A stretch of 64,000 nt of DNA from Photobacterium sp. TY1-4 (lineage in GTDB: Bacteria > Pseudomonadota > Gammaproteobacteria > Enterobacterales > Vibrionaceae), in contig NZ_CP099734.1 in the NCBI RefSeq assembly GCF_025398175.1, positions 1,178,001 to 1,242,000 on the forward strand, given 5' to 3'. Positions 55,813-64,000 of this stretch are shown piece after piece. Under the pieces are notes generated by a model that did no database searches, was not told the origin of the DNA, and saw nothing but the letters and a program-made list of their open reading frames with translations. The position numbers were made by a program, and so were the translations under genes. Within the stretch, counting starts at the first letter, position 1; every line of letters starts with the position of its first letter.

Positions 55813-56658
55813 TCAGGAGGGTTGAACCGCGACCGGCGGTGTCCGTTGGACCGACACTTGCGTGTCCTCGAGCGGTTTTGCCTGCTCCGGTGCTGGTGCG
55901 GCCAGTTGATCGCGCAGGCTTTGCCACCATTGGCCCATGGTTTCGTGCCAGTAGCGCTCGGTTTGCTCCAGGTACTTGGCCTGCGGCTTGTAGCGCTCCC
56001 ACGGTTGCTTGATTTTATTGCTGGCCAGGAAGTTGGTCGGCGCCGGGGTTGGCTTGAGGCCGGCCTGGTCAAATTCATACAGCGCCCGGGTCATATGGCT
56101 GGCTGAGGTGACCAGCACCAGTTTCTTGTCGCCGACCACCGAGGCTGCCTGGAAGGCTTCTTCCCAGGTATCACGGGCCGTTTCGAGCAGCAGAATATCA
56201 TTTTTATTGGCGCCGAGCGCCAGCGCGACTTTGGCCATCATCCGGGCCTGGCTGACGTCGGAGCCGCCGCCGTAGCCGGAGAGGATCAGCTTGGATTCTG
56301 GGTACAGGCGATGGATGCGCAACCCTTCTGCCAGTCGCATCAGGGAGGTCCGTGACAACTCGGAAGTGATTGGCATCGCGTGGTCAATCACATGGCCGCT
56401 GCCCAGCACCATGACGAAGTCGACGGTTTCAGCTGAGGGGATAAATGGTTCGTTCTCCCGCTCCAGCGGACGCAGCAGACTGGTCGCGATGGGCTGGAAG
56501 GACACCAGGAAGATCCCGAGGAAGGCAAAGGCAATGCACGCCGACGCCAGTCCCTTGCGGCGGGTAAACCAGAGCAGCATCAGGCCGACGAACCCGAGGA
56601 GCAGTAGGGCGGGTAACGGCATCAGCAGCGCAGAGATTATTTTTTTTAGTTCAAACAT
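55813..56658 (-). CDS. elyC: Envelope biogenesis factor ElyC (DUF218)
   Basis: Inner-membrane protein of 281 residues with two N-terminal helices (about 15-32 and 40-60) and a periplasmic DUF218 domain: VDFVMVLGSGHV, RLAEGLRIHRLYPESKLILSG, ARDTWEEAFQAASVVGDKKLVLVTSASHM, and FEFDQ-like substrate loop LYEFDQAGLKP. E. coli ElyC is needed for peptidoglycan/undecaprenyl-linked envelope integrity at low temperature. The C-terminal ~30 residues are a Pro/Gln-rich tail. In E. coli it lies next to cmoM-mukFEB; here it is divergent from cmoM. Confidence 0.88.
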   Translation of the reverse strand: MFELKKIISALLMPLPALLLLGFVGLMLLWFTRRKGLASACIAFAFLGIFLVSFQPIATSLLRPLERENEPFIPSAETVDFVMVLGSGHVIDHAMPITSELSRTSLMRLAEGLRIHRLYPESKLILSGYGGGSDVSQARMMAKVALALGANKNDILLLETARDTWEEAFQAASVVGDKKLVLVTSASHMTRALYEFDQAGLKPTPAPTNFLASNKIKQPWERYKPQAKYLEQTERYWHETMGQWWQSLRDQLAAPAPEQAKPLEDTQVSVQRTPPVAVQPS

Positions 56659-56778
56659 GGAATGTCGTCCGAAAATTCAGCAGTTGAGCTCGAAAAATCA
56701 TCACAAGCCTTTATTCCTTGCTTGCTTGTGCCAAAATGAGCCCTATTTTTCCAACCGCTATCATATCGTAAAGCTGAC

Positions 56779-57615
56779 GTGATCAAAGATCGAAATTTTG
56801 ACGACCTGGCGCAAAAGTTTGCCAAAAGCATTTATGGCACCGCCAAAGGTGAAATTCGCCAGTCGGTCGTCTGGCCGGATCTGGCGCAGATCCTTACCGT
56901 CCTTGATGCCAGGCAGCCGCTGCAGATCCTCGATGCCGGGGGTGGGCTGGGTCAGTTGTCACAGAAGCTGGCTGCGTTGGGGCACCAGGTCACGTTATGT
57001 GATCTTTCTGGTGAAATGCTCAAGTTAGCCGAGCAGGACATTGCCAACAATGGCCTGCTTGCGCAATATCGCCTGGTTCACAGCCCGGTGCAGGCCATCG
57101 GCGAGCACCTCAATGAGCCGGTTGACCTGATCCTGTTTCACGCCGTGATGGAGTGGTTGGCCGATCCGAAGGCGGCACTGGACTATTTGATGCAGCAGGT
57201 GCGTCCGGGCGGGGCGATCTCCGTCATGTTCTACAACTACAACGGCCTGCTGTTTAAGAATCTGCTCTGCGGCAACCTGACCCACATTGAGCAGGGGATG
57301 CCGCATCGTAAGCGGTTTAAGCTCCAGCCCCAGCAAGCGCTGGCGCCGGACGACGTTTATCAGTGGCTGACGGACGCCGGGATGACCATTTTGGGCAAAA
57401 CCGGCGTGCGCACGTTTCATGACTATATGCAGACCCACATGGTCGGCGACTACAGTCTTGAACAAGTTATCGAGATGGAGCAGAAGCTCTGTCGACAGGA
57501 GCCTTATTTGTCTCTGGGCCGGTACATTCATGTATACGCGCAAAAGCCGTTTGCAGGCGGCGCAGCCCCGGAGCAAAAGGCGTATAAAAATAACCGCAAT
57601 AAGGACAACGGATGA
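56779..57615 (+). CDS. cmoM: tRNA 5-carboxymethoxyuridine methyltransferase CmoM
   Basis: SAM-dependent methyltransferase (formerly SmtA) that methylates cmo5U34 in tRNA; 278 residues. GTG start at 56779 ([20 protein letters not shown]). SAM site [16 protein letters not shown] near 50-65 followed by [25 protein letters not shown] and [14 protein letters not shown] in the catalytic half; [13 protein letters not shown] at the end. The C-terminal ~20 residues are extra compared with E. coli. It overlaps mukF by 4 nt (ATGA), the known smtA-mukFEB arrangement. Confidence 0.94.
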   Translation: MIKDRNFDDLAQKFAKSIYGTAKGEIRQSVVWPDLAQILTVLDARQPLQILDAGGGLGQLSQKLAALGHQVTLCDLSGEMLKLAEQDIANNGLLAQYRLVHSPVQAIGEHLNEPVDLILFHAVMEWLADPKAALDYLMQQVRPGGAISVMFYNYNGLLFKNLLCGNLTHIEQGMPHRKRFKLQPQQALAPDDVYQWLTDAGMTILGKTGVRTFHDYMQTHMVGDYSLEQVIEMEQKLCRQEPYLSLGRYIHVYAQKPFAGGAAPEQKAYKNNRNKDNG

Positions 57616-58934
57616 GTGATGTATCCCAGACCGTTCCGGAGTTGGTCAATTGGGTTCGGCAACATGAGTTTGCCCTGAACCTGCCAACCGAGCGGCTGGC
57701 GTTCTTGTTGGCGATTGCTGTCTTGAGCGGCGATCGTTTTGATGAAGAATTAGGGGAAGGGGAACTGATTGATGCGTTTCGCATTGTCAGCGAGATGTTC
57801 GAGCAGACCCAGGAGACCCTGGCCTTTCGCGCCAACAACGCCATCAATGAGCTGGTCCGGCAACGGCTAATCACCCGGTTTACCAGCGAGCTCACCGACG
57901 GAGCCAGTATCTACCGCCTTAGCCCGCTGGCGCTGGGGATCACGGATTATTATGCCCGTCAACGCGAATACTCCTCGCTCAAGCTGTCGATTCAGCTGGC
58001 CATGGTGGCCGATGAGATCACCAAAGCCGTCGAGGCTGCAGAAGAAGGGGGCGACGAGAAGCACTGGCGCCAGGGCGTCTATGCCGTGTTGAAGTATTCG
58101 GTGGCGGAAATTTTCGACCGGATCGATCTCAACCAGCGCATCATGGATGAGCAGCAGCAACAGGTCAAAGAAGACATTGCGGCGCTGCTGAACCAGGACT
58201 GGCGGGCGGCGATCACCAACTGTGAAAGCCTGCTCAATGAAACTTCCAGTACCCTGCGCGAGCTGCAGGACACCCTGCAGGCCGCCGGCGATCAGTTGCA
58301 GACCCAGCTGCTGACCATTCAGGAAGCGATTCAGGGCAATCCGGAGCTGGATTTTGTCGACGGGATGATTTACATCCTCCAGGCCAAGTTAGACCGCATT
58401 ATCAACTGGGGCCAGCAGGCGATTGACCTGTGGATCGGCTATGACCGCCACGTGCACAAGTTCATCCGAACCGCCATTGATATGGACAAGAACCGTGCCT
58501 TCAGCCAGCGCCTGCGCCAGTCGGTGAAAGACTATTTTGACGCGCCGTGGATGCTGACGTATGCCGACGCCGAGCGCCTGCTGGATATGCGCGATGAAGC
58601 GCTGGTGCTGCGTGACGATGAAGTTACCGGTCTGGTGCCGGAAGAACTGGAATTTGAAGCGCTGGATCTGGTCAGCGATCAGCTGGCCGAGCAGGTTGCA
58701 GCCATGTTGCAGACCCACAAAGAAACCGGGGCTGCCATTAACCTCAGTGTGCTCCTGAAAGATTATTTGGCCCGTCATCCGCAGGCGCAGCATTTCGATT
58801 TAGCGCGTCTGGTGATTGATCAGGCAGTTCGGCTCGGCTACTCCGAATCGGACTTCAGTGCGATCCAGCCTGACTGGGAAGCCATTAATGAATACGGAGC
58901 CAAGGTACAAGCGAATGTCATCGATAAATATTGA
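57612..58934 (+). CDS. mukF: Chromosome partition protein MukF (kleisin)
   Basis: Kleisin subunit of the MukBEF SMC complex, 440 residues. N-terminal winged helix ([25 protein letters not shown]), central helical dimerisation domain and a C-terminal winged helix that binds the MukB cap. MukF joins MukB heads and recruits MukE. Start overlaps the cmoM stop and the end overlaps mukE by 20 nt, indicating translational coupling. E. coli MukF also has 440 residues. Confidence 0.97.
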   Translation: MSDVSQTVPELVNWVRQHEFALNLPTERLAFLLAIAVLSGDRFDEELGEGELIDAFRIVSEMFEQTQETLAFRANNAINELVRQRLITRFTSELTDGASIYRLSPLALGITDYYARQREYSSLKLSIQLAMVADEITKAVEAAEEGGDEKHWRQGVYAVLKYSVAEIFDRIDLNQRIMDEQQQQVKEDIAALLNQDWRAAITNCESLLNETSSTLRELQDTLQAAGDQLQTQLLTIQEAIQGNPELDFVDGMIYILQAKLDRIINWGQQAIDLWIGYDRHVHKFIRTAIDMDKNRAFSQRLRQSVKDYFDAPWMLTYADAERLLDMRDEALVLRDDEVTGLVPEELEFEALDLVSDQLAEQVAAMLQTHKETGAAINLSVLLKDYLARHPQAQHFDLARLVIDQAVRLGYSESDFSAIQPDWEAINEYGAKVQANVIDKY

Positions 58935-59661
58935 AGAATATATGCCTGAAAAGCTGGCCAAGGCGATTGCGAACCCGCTTTTCCCGGCACTGGATAACGA
59001 TCTGCGCTCAGGCCGCCACATCGGCAGCGAAGATCTGGACAACCACGCCCTGCTGATTGAATTTGAGCAGGCGCTGGCCCTGTTTTACAAGCGTTACAAT
59101 GCCGAGCTGGTGCGCGCACCGGAAGGCTTTTTCTACCTGCGTCCACGTTCAACCTCGTTGATCAATCGTTCGGTGCTGTCTGAGATCGATATGCTGGTCG
59201 GTAAGGTGCTGTGTTTCCTGTACCTGAGCCCGGAGCGTCTGGCTCAGGAAGGCATTTTCAGCAATCAGGAGCTGTTTGACGAGCTGATGTCGCTGGCTGA
59301 TGAGCAGAAGCTGATGAAACTGGTGACGCACCGGGCCAGCGGCTCGGATCTGGATCGGGAGAAACTGTTCGACAAGGTGAAAACCTCACTGCGTCGTCTG
59401 CGCCGGATCGGGATGGTGATCCCGGTCGGTGAAAACGGCAAATTCCGCATCAGTGAATCGGTATTCCGCTTCGGTGCCGATGTACGTACCGGCGACGATA
59501 TCCGCGAAGCGCAGCTGCGTCTGATCCGTGACGGTGAAGCCGTGGTCGTGCATCAGCAGGAGCCAAGCCAGTCCAGCCTGCTGGAGATGGACGAAGAGCA
59601 TGTGGCCGAAGAACAACTAGAACTGGCCACCGAGCCAGCCGGACAGGAGGATGAAGCCTGA
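58915..59661 (+). CDS. mukE: Chromosome partition protein MukE (KITE)
   Basis: KITE subunit of MukBEF, 248 residues with two winged-helix domains: [55 protein letters not shown] and [17 protein letters not shown]. The start at 58915 ([10 protein letters not shown]) lies within mukF and matches the family. The acidic C-terminal tail is [17 protein letters not shown]. Its TGA overlaps the mukB ATG. Confidence 0.96.
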   Translation: MSSINIEEYMPEKLAKAIANPLFPALDNDLRSGRHIGSEDLDNHALLIEFEQALALFYKRYNAELVRAPEGFFYLRPRSTSLINRSVLSEIDMLVGKVLCFLYLSPERLAQEGIFSNQELFDELMSLADEQKLMKLVTHRASGSDLDREKLFDKVKTSLRRLRRIGMVIPVGENGKFRISESVFRFGADVRTGDDIREAQLRLIRDGEAVVVHQQEPSQSSLLEMDEEHVAEEQLELATEPAGQEDEA

Positions 59662-62600
59662 TGGAACGCGGTAAGTATCAATCGCTGACAATGGTCAACT
59701 GGAACGGCTTTTTTGCCCGGACCTTTGACATTGATAACCTGGTGACCACCCTGTCTGGGGGCAACGGGGCCGGGAAATCGACCACCATGGCGGCCTTCAT
59801 TACCTCGCTGATCCCGGATCAGAGCCTGCTGCACTTCCGCAATACCACGGAAGCGGGCAGCTCCAATGCCTCGCGCGACAAAGGTCTGCACGGCAAACTG
59901 AAGCCGGGCGCCTGTTATGCGGCGCTGGATGTGGTGAACTCGAAACACCAGCGCATCCTGTTTGCGGTGAAGCTGCAACAGGTCGCGGGCCGGGACAAGA
60001 AAGTCGATATCAAGCCGTTTATCATTCAGGGTTTGCCGTCACAGGTGAAGCCGACGGATGTGCTGGTCGAAACCCTGTCTGAAAATCAGGCGCGGGTTCG
60101 CCAGATCAACGAAGTTAAAGATGTCGTGGGCGAGATGGAAGGCGTGCAGTTCAAAGCCTTCAACTCCGTCACCGACTACCATGCGCAGATGTTTGAATTC
60201 GGCGTGTTGCCGAAAAAGTTGCGCAACAGCAGCGATCGGGGCAAGTTCTACCGCCTGATCGAAGCCTCGCTGTACGGCGGGATCTCCAGCGCCATCACCC
60301 GTTCGCTGCGCGACTATCTGTTGCCGCAGAATACCGGGGTGAAAAAAGCCTTCCAGGATATGGAAGCAGCCCTGCGCGAAAACCGCATGACCCTGGAAGC
60401 GATCAAGCTGACCCAGAACGATCGGGATCTGTTTAAGCACCTGATCACCGAAGCGACCAACTATGTGGCCGCCGACTACATGCGCCACGCCAATGAGCGT
60501 CGCAAGAAGTTGGAAACCACCCTGAGTCTGCGCGGCGAGCTGACCGGGTCGCGTCAGCAGCTGGAAGACCAGCAGCGCGCGCTGAAAAACATGACCGGTG
60601 AGCTTGACGAGCTGACCGAGCAGGAAGGGGCGCTGGAGCAGGATCATCAGGCGGCCTCGGATCACCTGCAACTGGTTCAGACGGCGGTGCGTCAGCAGGA
60701 GAAAATCGAGCGTTATCGAGAAGATCTCGAAGAGCTGACCGAGCGCCTGGAAGAGCAGGTGATGGTGGTCGAAGAGGCTGCCGAGCAGCTGGCGATGGCT
60801 GAAGAGCAGTCGCTGCTGAGCGAAGAAGAAGTCGACAGCCTGAAAACCCAGCTGGCCGATTACCAGCAGGCGCTGGACATGCAGCAAACCCGTGCCCTGC
60901 AATACCAGCAGGCCGTTCAGGCGCTGGAAAAAGCCCGTGAGCTGGCTGAGGATCACCAGCTGCTGCCAGATCAGGCGGTGCCGTATCTGGCCCAGCTGAA
61001 AAAAGAGCAGGAAACCCAGACCACGGCGCTGCTGGCGTTGAAGCATAAGCTGGACATGTCTTCGGCGGCGGCCCGTCAGTTCGATTTGGGCCTGGAGATT
61101 GTCACCACCATTGCCGGTGCTGTTGAGCGCTCGGGCGCTGCGGAGAAAGCCCGTGAGTTGATTGCCCATGCCCGCCATTTGCGTGGGATTGCCGATCGGG
61201 GTGAGCAGATGAAATCTCAGTACCGCGATCTGGAGCGCAGCATGCGTAACCAGCGTCAGGCGCTGGAGATGGCCGAGCAATATGCCAAACGCTTTGCAAT
61301 GACCCTGGATGGCGAGCTGGCGCTGGCAGAAGAGCAGGCCCGTCACGAGGCCACGCTGGAAAGTCTGGAACAGCAACAGGCCGATTTGGTTGAGCAGCGC
61401 GGTGAACTGCGCCGTCAGGAGCAGCAACTGGGCGCGGAAATCACTGCGCTGGAAGCCGCTGCGCCAGCCTGGATTGCAGCCTCAGATGCGCTGGACAAAC
61501 TGGCCGAGCAGTCGGGACAGGAGCTGTTTGACAGTCAGGCGGTGATGGCCGCCATGCAGCAGACACTGGACAAAGAGCGCGAGGTATCTTCCACGCGGGA
61601 TCAACTGGCGCTGCGCAAACAGCAACTGGAGCTGGATATTGAGCGTCTGGCACAGCCGGGCGGCAGCGATGATTCGCGTCTGCGCGCGCTGGCCGACACG
61701 CTGGGCGGCTGCCTGCTGTCTGAAATTTATGATGACATCACCCTCGCCGATGCGCCGTATTTCAGCGCCATGTACGGCCCGGCCCGTCACGCGATTGTGG
61801 TGCCGGACCTGAAAGGGATCAAAGAGAAACTGGTGGCGTTGGACGACTGTCCGGACGATCTCTACATCATTGAAGGCGACGCGGATTCGTTTGATGACAG
61901 CGGCTTTGACGTGGATGAGCTGGAGCTGGCGGTTTGCGTGCATCTCAACGATCGCCAGCTGCGTTACTCGCGTTTCCCGAAAGTACCGTTGTTCGGCCGT
62001 GCGGCCCGTGAACAGCGCCTGGAGCAGCTGCGCGATGAACGTGAGCAGGTGGTGGAAGAGCACGCCAAGGCGGCGTTCGATGCCCAGAAACTGCAGCGTT
62101 TGTATCAGAGCTTCAACAGCTTTGTTGCGACCCATATGGGTGTGGCATTCAATGCCGATCCGGAAGCCGCGCTGAAAGTTGCCCGCGACCAGCGCAATCA
62201 GATCCAGCGTCAGCTTTCTGAAACTGCGGCGCAAGAGCAGCAACAGCGTAGCCAACTGGCGGCAGCCCGTGAAGGCCTGACCCTGCTGGGTAAACTGAGC
62301 CCGCTGGTCAGCCTGCTGGAAGATGACACCTTGGTGGCGCGCTTTGAAGAAGTCGAGCAGCAGCTGTCGCAGTTGGATGAAGCGTGCAACTACCTGGATC
62401 GTCACGGCAAGGCCATTGCCGAGCTGGAAGGGCTGGTGTCGGTGCTGGATGCCGATCCGGAGCAGTTTGATGCCTTGCAGGCTGCGTATGAGCAGGCCGA
62501 CCATCAGCTTCAGGCGCTGAAGACCAAAATCTTTACCGTCGCCGATCTGGTGGAGCGTCGTCATCACTTCAGCTATGCCGATTCGGTCGAGCTGCTGAGT

Positions 62601-64000
62601 AAGAGCTCGGAGCTGAATGAGCAATTGAAAGCCAAGCTGGTCGCTGCCGAGCGCGAGCGTAATCGCCACCGGGAAGCACTGAAGCAGAGCCGTGCGCAGG
62701 CCAACCAGTACAACCAGCTGCTGGCCTCGCTGAAAAGTTCGCATCAGGCCAAGCTGGAAACCGTGCAGGAATTTGAGCGGGAGCTGCAAGAGCTGGGTGT
62801 GCGCGCCGATGTGGAAGCCGAAGCGCGCGCCCGTCTGCGCCGTGACGAACTGAATGAGCGTCTGCATAGCTCCCGTAGCCGTCGCAGCCAGCTGGAAAAA
62901 GCGATCACTTCGGTGGAGCTGGAGCTGAAGGGGCTGGTGAAACGTCTGCGTAAAGTGGGCAAAGAGTATCAGGATATCCGCAAGCTGGTCGTGGCCGCGA
63001 AAGCCGGCTGGTGTGCCGTCCTGCGTCTGGCGCGCGAGAGCGATGTCGAGCGCCGTCTGCACCGCCGTGAGATGGCCTACATGTCGGCCGACGAGCTGCG
63101 TTCGCTGTCGGATAAATCCCTGGGTGCGCTGCGCCTGGCGGTCTCGGATAACGACGATCTGCGCGATGCGCTGCGGGCCTCGGAAGATGTCTCGCGACCG
63201 GAGCGTAAAGTGCTGTTCTACATTGCCGTGTATCAGCACCTGCGTGAGCGGATCCGCCACGACATTATTCGGACCGATGATCCGGTTGAAGCGATCGAAG
63301 AGATGGAAGTGGAGCTGGCCCGCCTGAGCGATGAGCTGTCTGCGCGTGAGCAGCGACTGGCCATCAGCTCGGATTCGGTTGCCAATATCATCCGCAAGAC
63401 CATTCAGCGCGAGCAGAACCGGATCCGGATGCTGAACCAGGGACTGCAAAACATCGGCTTTGGCCAGGTGAAAGGCGTGCGCCTGAACGTGAAAGTGCGT
63501 GAAACCCACGAATCACTACTCAGTGGTCTGGCAGAGCAGCAGGACCAGCATCAGGATCTGTTCGGCAACCAGCGTCTGTCGTTCTCCGAAGCGATGGCCA
63601 AACTGTTCCAGCGATTGAATCCGCATATCGATATGGGTCAGCGTTCGCCGCAGATCATGGGTGAAGAGTTGCTGGATTACCGCAACTACCTGGAGCTGAG
63701 CATTGAGGTCAACCGGGGGACGGATGGCTGGCTACAGGCGGAATCGGGTGCGTTGTCGACCGGTGAGGCCATTGGTACCGGTCAGGCGATCCTGCTGATG
63801 GTGGTGCAGAGCTGGGAAGAAGAGTCCCGTCGTCTGCGTGGCAAGGACATTATTCCGTGTCGCCTGCTGTTCCTCGATGAGGCGGCGCGTCTGGATGCCA
63901 AGTCAATTGCTACCTTGTTTGAGCTGTGTGAACGTCTGGATATGCAGCTGTTGATCGCGGCGCCGGAGAACATCAGTCCGGAGAAAGGGACCACCTACAA
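59661..64000 (+). CDS. mukB: Chromosome partition protein MukB (SMC-like ATPase; 3' end cut by window)
   Basis: Condensin ATPase of MukBEF. 1446 codons are visible against about 1486 in E. coli, so only the last ~40 residues are missing. Walker [10 protein letters not shown] at 33-41, long coiled-coil arms with the hinge in the middle (around 640-780, [18 protein letters not shown]), and the C-terminal head with signature [12 protein letters not shown] and Walker [13 protein letters not shown]. The ATG overlaps the mukE stop (TGATG). Large open frames opposite this gene (60039-61427 and 61482-63509) are shadows. Confidence 0.97.
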   Translation, partial: MERGKYQSLTMVNWNGFFARTFDIDNLVTTLSGGNGAGKSTTMAAFITSLIPDQSLLHFRNTTEAGSSNASRDKGLHGKLKPGACYAALDVVNSKHQRILFAVKLQQVAGRDKKVDIKPFIIQGLPSQVKPTDVLVETLSENQARVRQINEVKDVVGEMEGVQFKAFNSVTDYHAQMFEFGVLPKKLRNSSDRGKFYRLIEASLYGGISSAITRSLRDYLLPQNTGVKKAFQDMEAALRENRMTLEAIKLTQNDRDLFKHLITEATNYVAADYMRHANERRKKLETTLSLRGELTGSRQQLEDQQRALKNMTGELDELTEQEGALEQDHQAASDHLQLVQTAVRQQEKIERYREDLEELTERLEEQVMVVEEAAEQLAMAEEQSLLSEEEVDSLKTQLADYQQALDMQQTRALQYQQAVQALEKARELAEDHQLLPDQAVPYLAQLKKEQETQTTALLALKHKLDMSSAAARQFDLGLEIVTTIAGAVERSGAAEKARELIAHARHLRGIADRGEQMKSQYRDLERSMRNQRQALEMAEQYAKRFAMTLDGELALAEEQARHEATLESLEQQQADLVEQRGELRRQEQQLGAEITALEAAAPAWIAASDALDKLAEQSGQELFDSQAVMAAMQQTLDKEREVSSTRDQLALRKQQLELDIERLAQPGGSDDSRLRALADTLGGCLLSEIYDDITLADAPYFSAMYGPARHAIVVPDLKGIKEKLVALDDCPDDLYIIEGDADSFDDSGFDVDELELAVCVHLNDRQLRYSRFPKVPLFGRAAREQRLEQLRDEREQVVEEHAKAAFDAQKLQRLYQSFNSFVATHMGVAFNADPEAALKVARDQRNQIQRQLSETAAQEQQQRSQLAAAREGLTLLGKLSPLVSLLEDDTLVARFEEVEQQLSQLDEACNYLDRHGKAIAELEGLVSVLDADPEQFDALQAAYEQADHQLQALKTKIFTVADLVERRHHFSYADSVELLSKSSELNEQLKAKLVAAERERNRHREALKQSRAQANQYNQLLASLKSSHQAKLETVQEFERELQELGVRADVEAEARARLRRDELNERLHSSRSRRSQLEKAITSVELELKGLVKRLRKVGKEYQDIRKLVVAAKAGWCAVLRLARESDVERRLHRREMAYMSADELRSLSDKSLGALRLAVSDNDDLRDALRASEDVSRPERKVLFYIAVYQHLRERIRHDIIRTDDPVEAIEEMEVELARLSDELSAREQRLAISSDSVANIIRKTIQREQNRIRMLNQGLQNIGFGQVKGVRLNVKVRETHESLLSGLAEQQDQHQDLFGNQRLSFSEAMAKLFQRLNPHIDMGQRSPQIMGEELLDYRNYLELSIEVNRGTDGWLQAESGALSTGEAIGTGQAILLMVVQSWEEESRRLRGKDIIPCRLLFLDEAARLDAKSIATLFELCERLDMQLLIAAPENISPEKGTTY

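Noticed and set aside
60039..63509. Two long minus-strand open frames (462 and 675 codons) opposite mukB
   Set aside because: They run wholly against mukB, have Gln/His/Leu-rich compositions produced by the antisense of coiled-coil codons, and show no family similarity or ribosome sites.
1..64000. Search for CRISPR arrays, tRNA/rRNA genes, insertion sequences, integrases and phage genes
   Set aside because: None recognised on reading both strands; all regions are explained by core genes or short intergenic spaces.

Overview
The window is a stretch of core chromosome from a gammaproteobacterium, most probably a member of the Vibrionaceae (larger chromosome). The evidence is the combination of FabV, CsiV, a PilZ gene next to mfd, MukFEB, an OmpU/OmpH-type porin and a two-adaptor RND pump, together with gene neighbourhoods known from Vibrio (fadE-fabV; pilZ-mfd-csiV; lolCDE-DUF2062-comEC-msbA-lpxK-ycaR-kdsB; elyC/cmoM-mukFEB). 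G+C looks to be in the mid-50s by eye, high for the family, so I do not name a genus. No rRNA, tRNA, insertion sequence, prophage, integron or CRISPR array was seen, and codon use looks uniform.

Layout. 1-3.5 kb: end of fadE (beta-oxidation) and fabV (fatty-acid synthesis). 3.5-9.1 kb (minus strand): PhoPQ-like two-component pair, YbjL-type transporter, glutaredoxin 1, major porin. 9.4-13.7 kb (plus): iron-type alcohol dehydrogenase, NfsA-like nitroreductase, an unrecognised lipoprotein, acetate/succinate transporter SatP. 14.1-19.3 kb (minus): pabB, nudL, sdaC, sdaA, with a near-perfect CRP site before sdaC. 19.6-26.6 kb (plus): class I fumarase, then a tightly packed MFP-MFP-RND efflux operon. 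26.7-30 kb (minus): pyrC and a chemoreceptor. 30.3-37.4 kb (plus): hinT, COG3014 lipoprotein, ycfL, lpoB, thiK, DUF6279 lipoprotein, ycfP, ndh. 37.4-43.7 kb (minus): FKBP isomerase, GNAT acetyltransferase, csiV, mfd, PilZ. 43.8-53.9 kb (plus, except the DUF2062 gene): lolCDE, comEC, msbA-lpxK-ycaR-kdsB. 54.1-56.7 kb (minus): cystine transporter TcyP and ElyC. 56.8-64 kb (plus): cmoM-mukF-mukE-mukB, with mukB cut by the window end.

How the genes work together. Envelope biogenesis dominates: lipoprotein sorting (LolCDE), lipid A/LPS core synthesis and flipping (MsbA, LpxK, KdsB), peptidoglycan synthase regulators (LpoB, CsiV), ElyC, the porin, the PhoPQ-like sensor and the RND pump. Central metabolism is represented by serine uptake and deamination under probable CRP control, fumarase, NADH dehydrogenase II, acetate transport and fatty-acid turnover. 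MukBEF handles chromosome organisation and Mfd handles transcription-coupled repair.

I found no clearly new system. The best second-look items are the noncoding structures (an 11-G tract in a 320-bp gene-free block, structured leaders before the unknown lipoprotein and satP, a long imperfect palindrome before ndh), a histidine kinase with an altered H-box, a degenerate PilZ protein co-transcribed with mfd and csiV, and the pairing of FabV with a two-adaptor RND pump.
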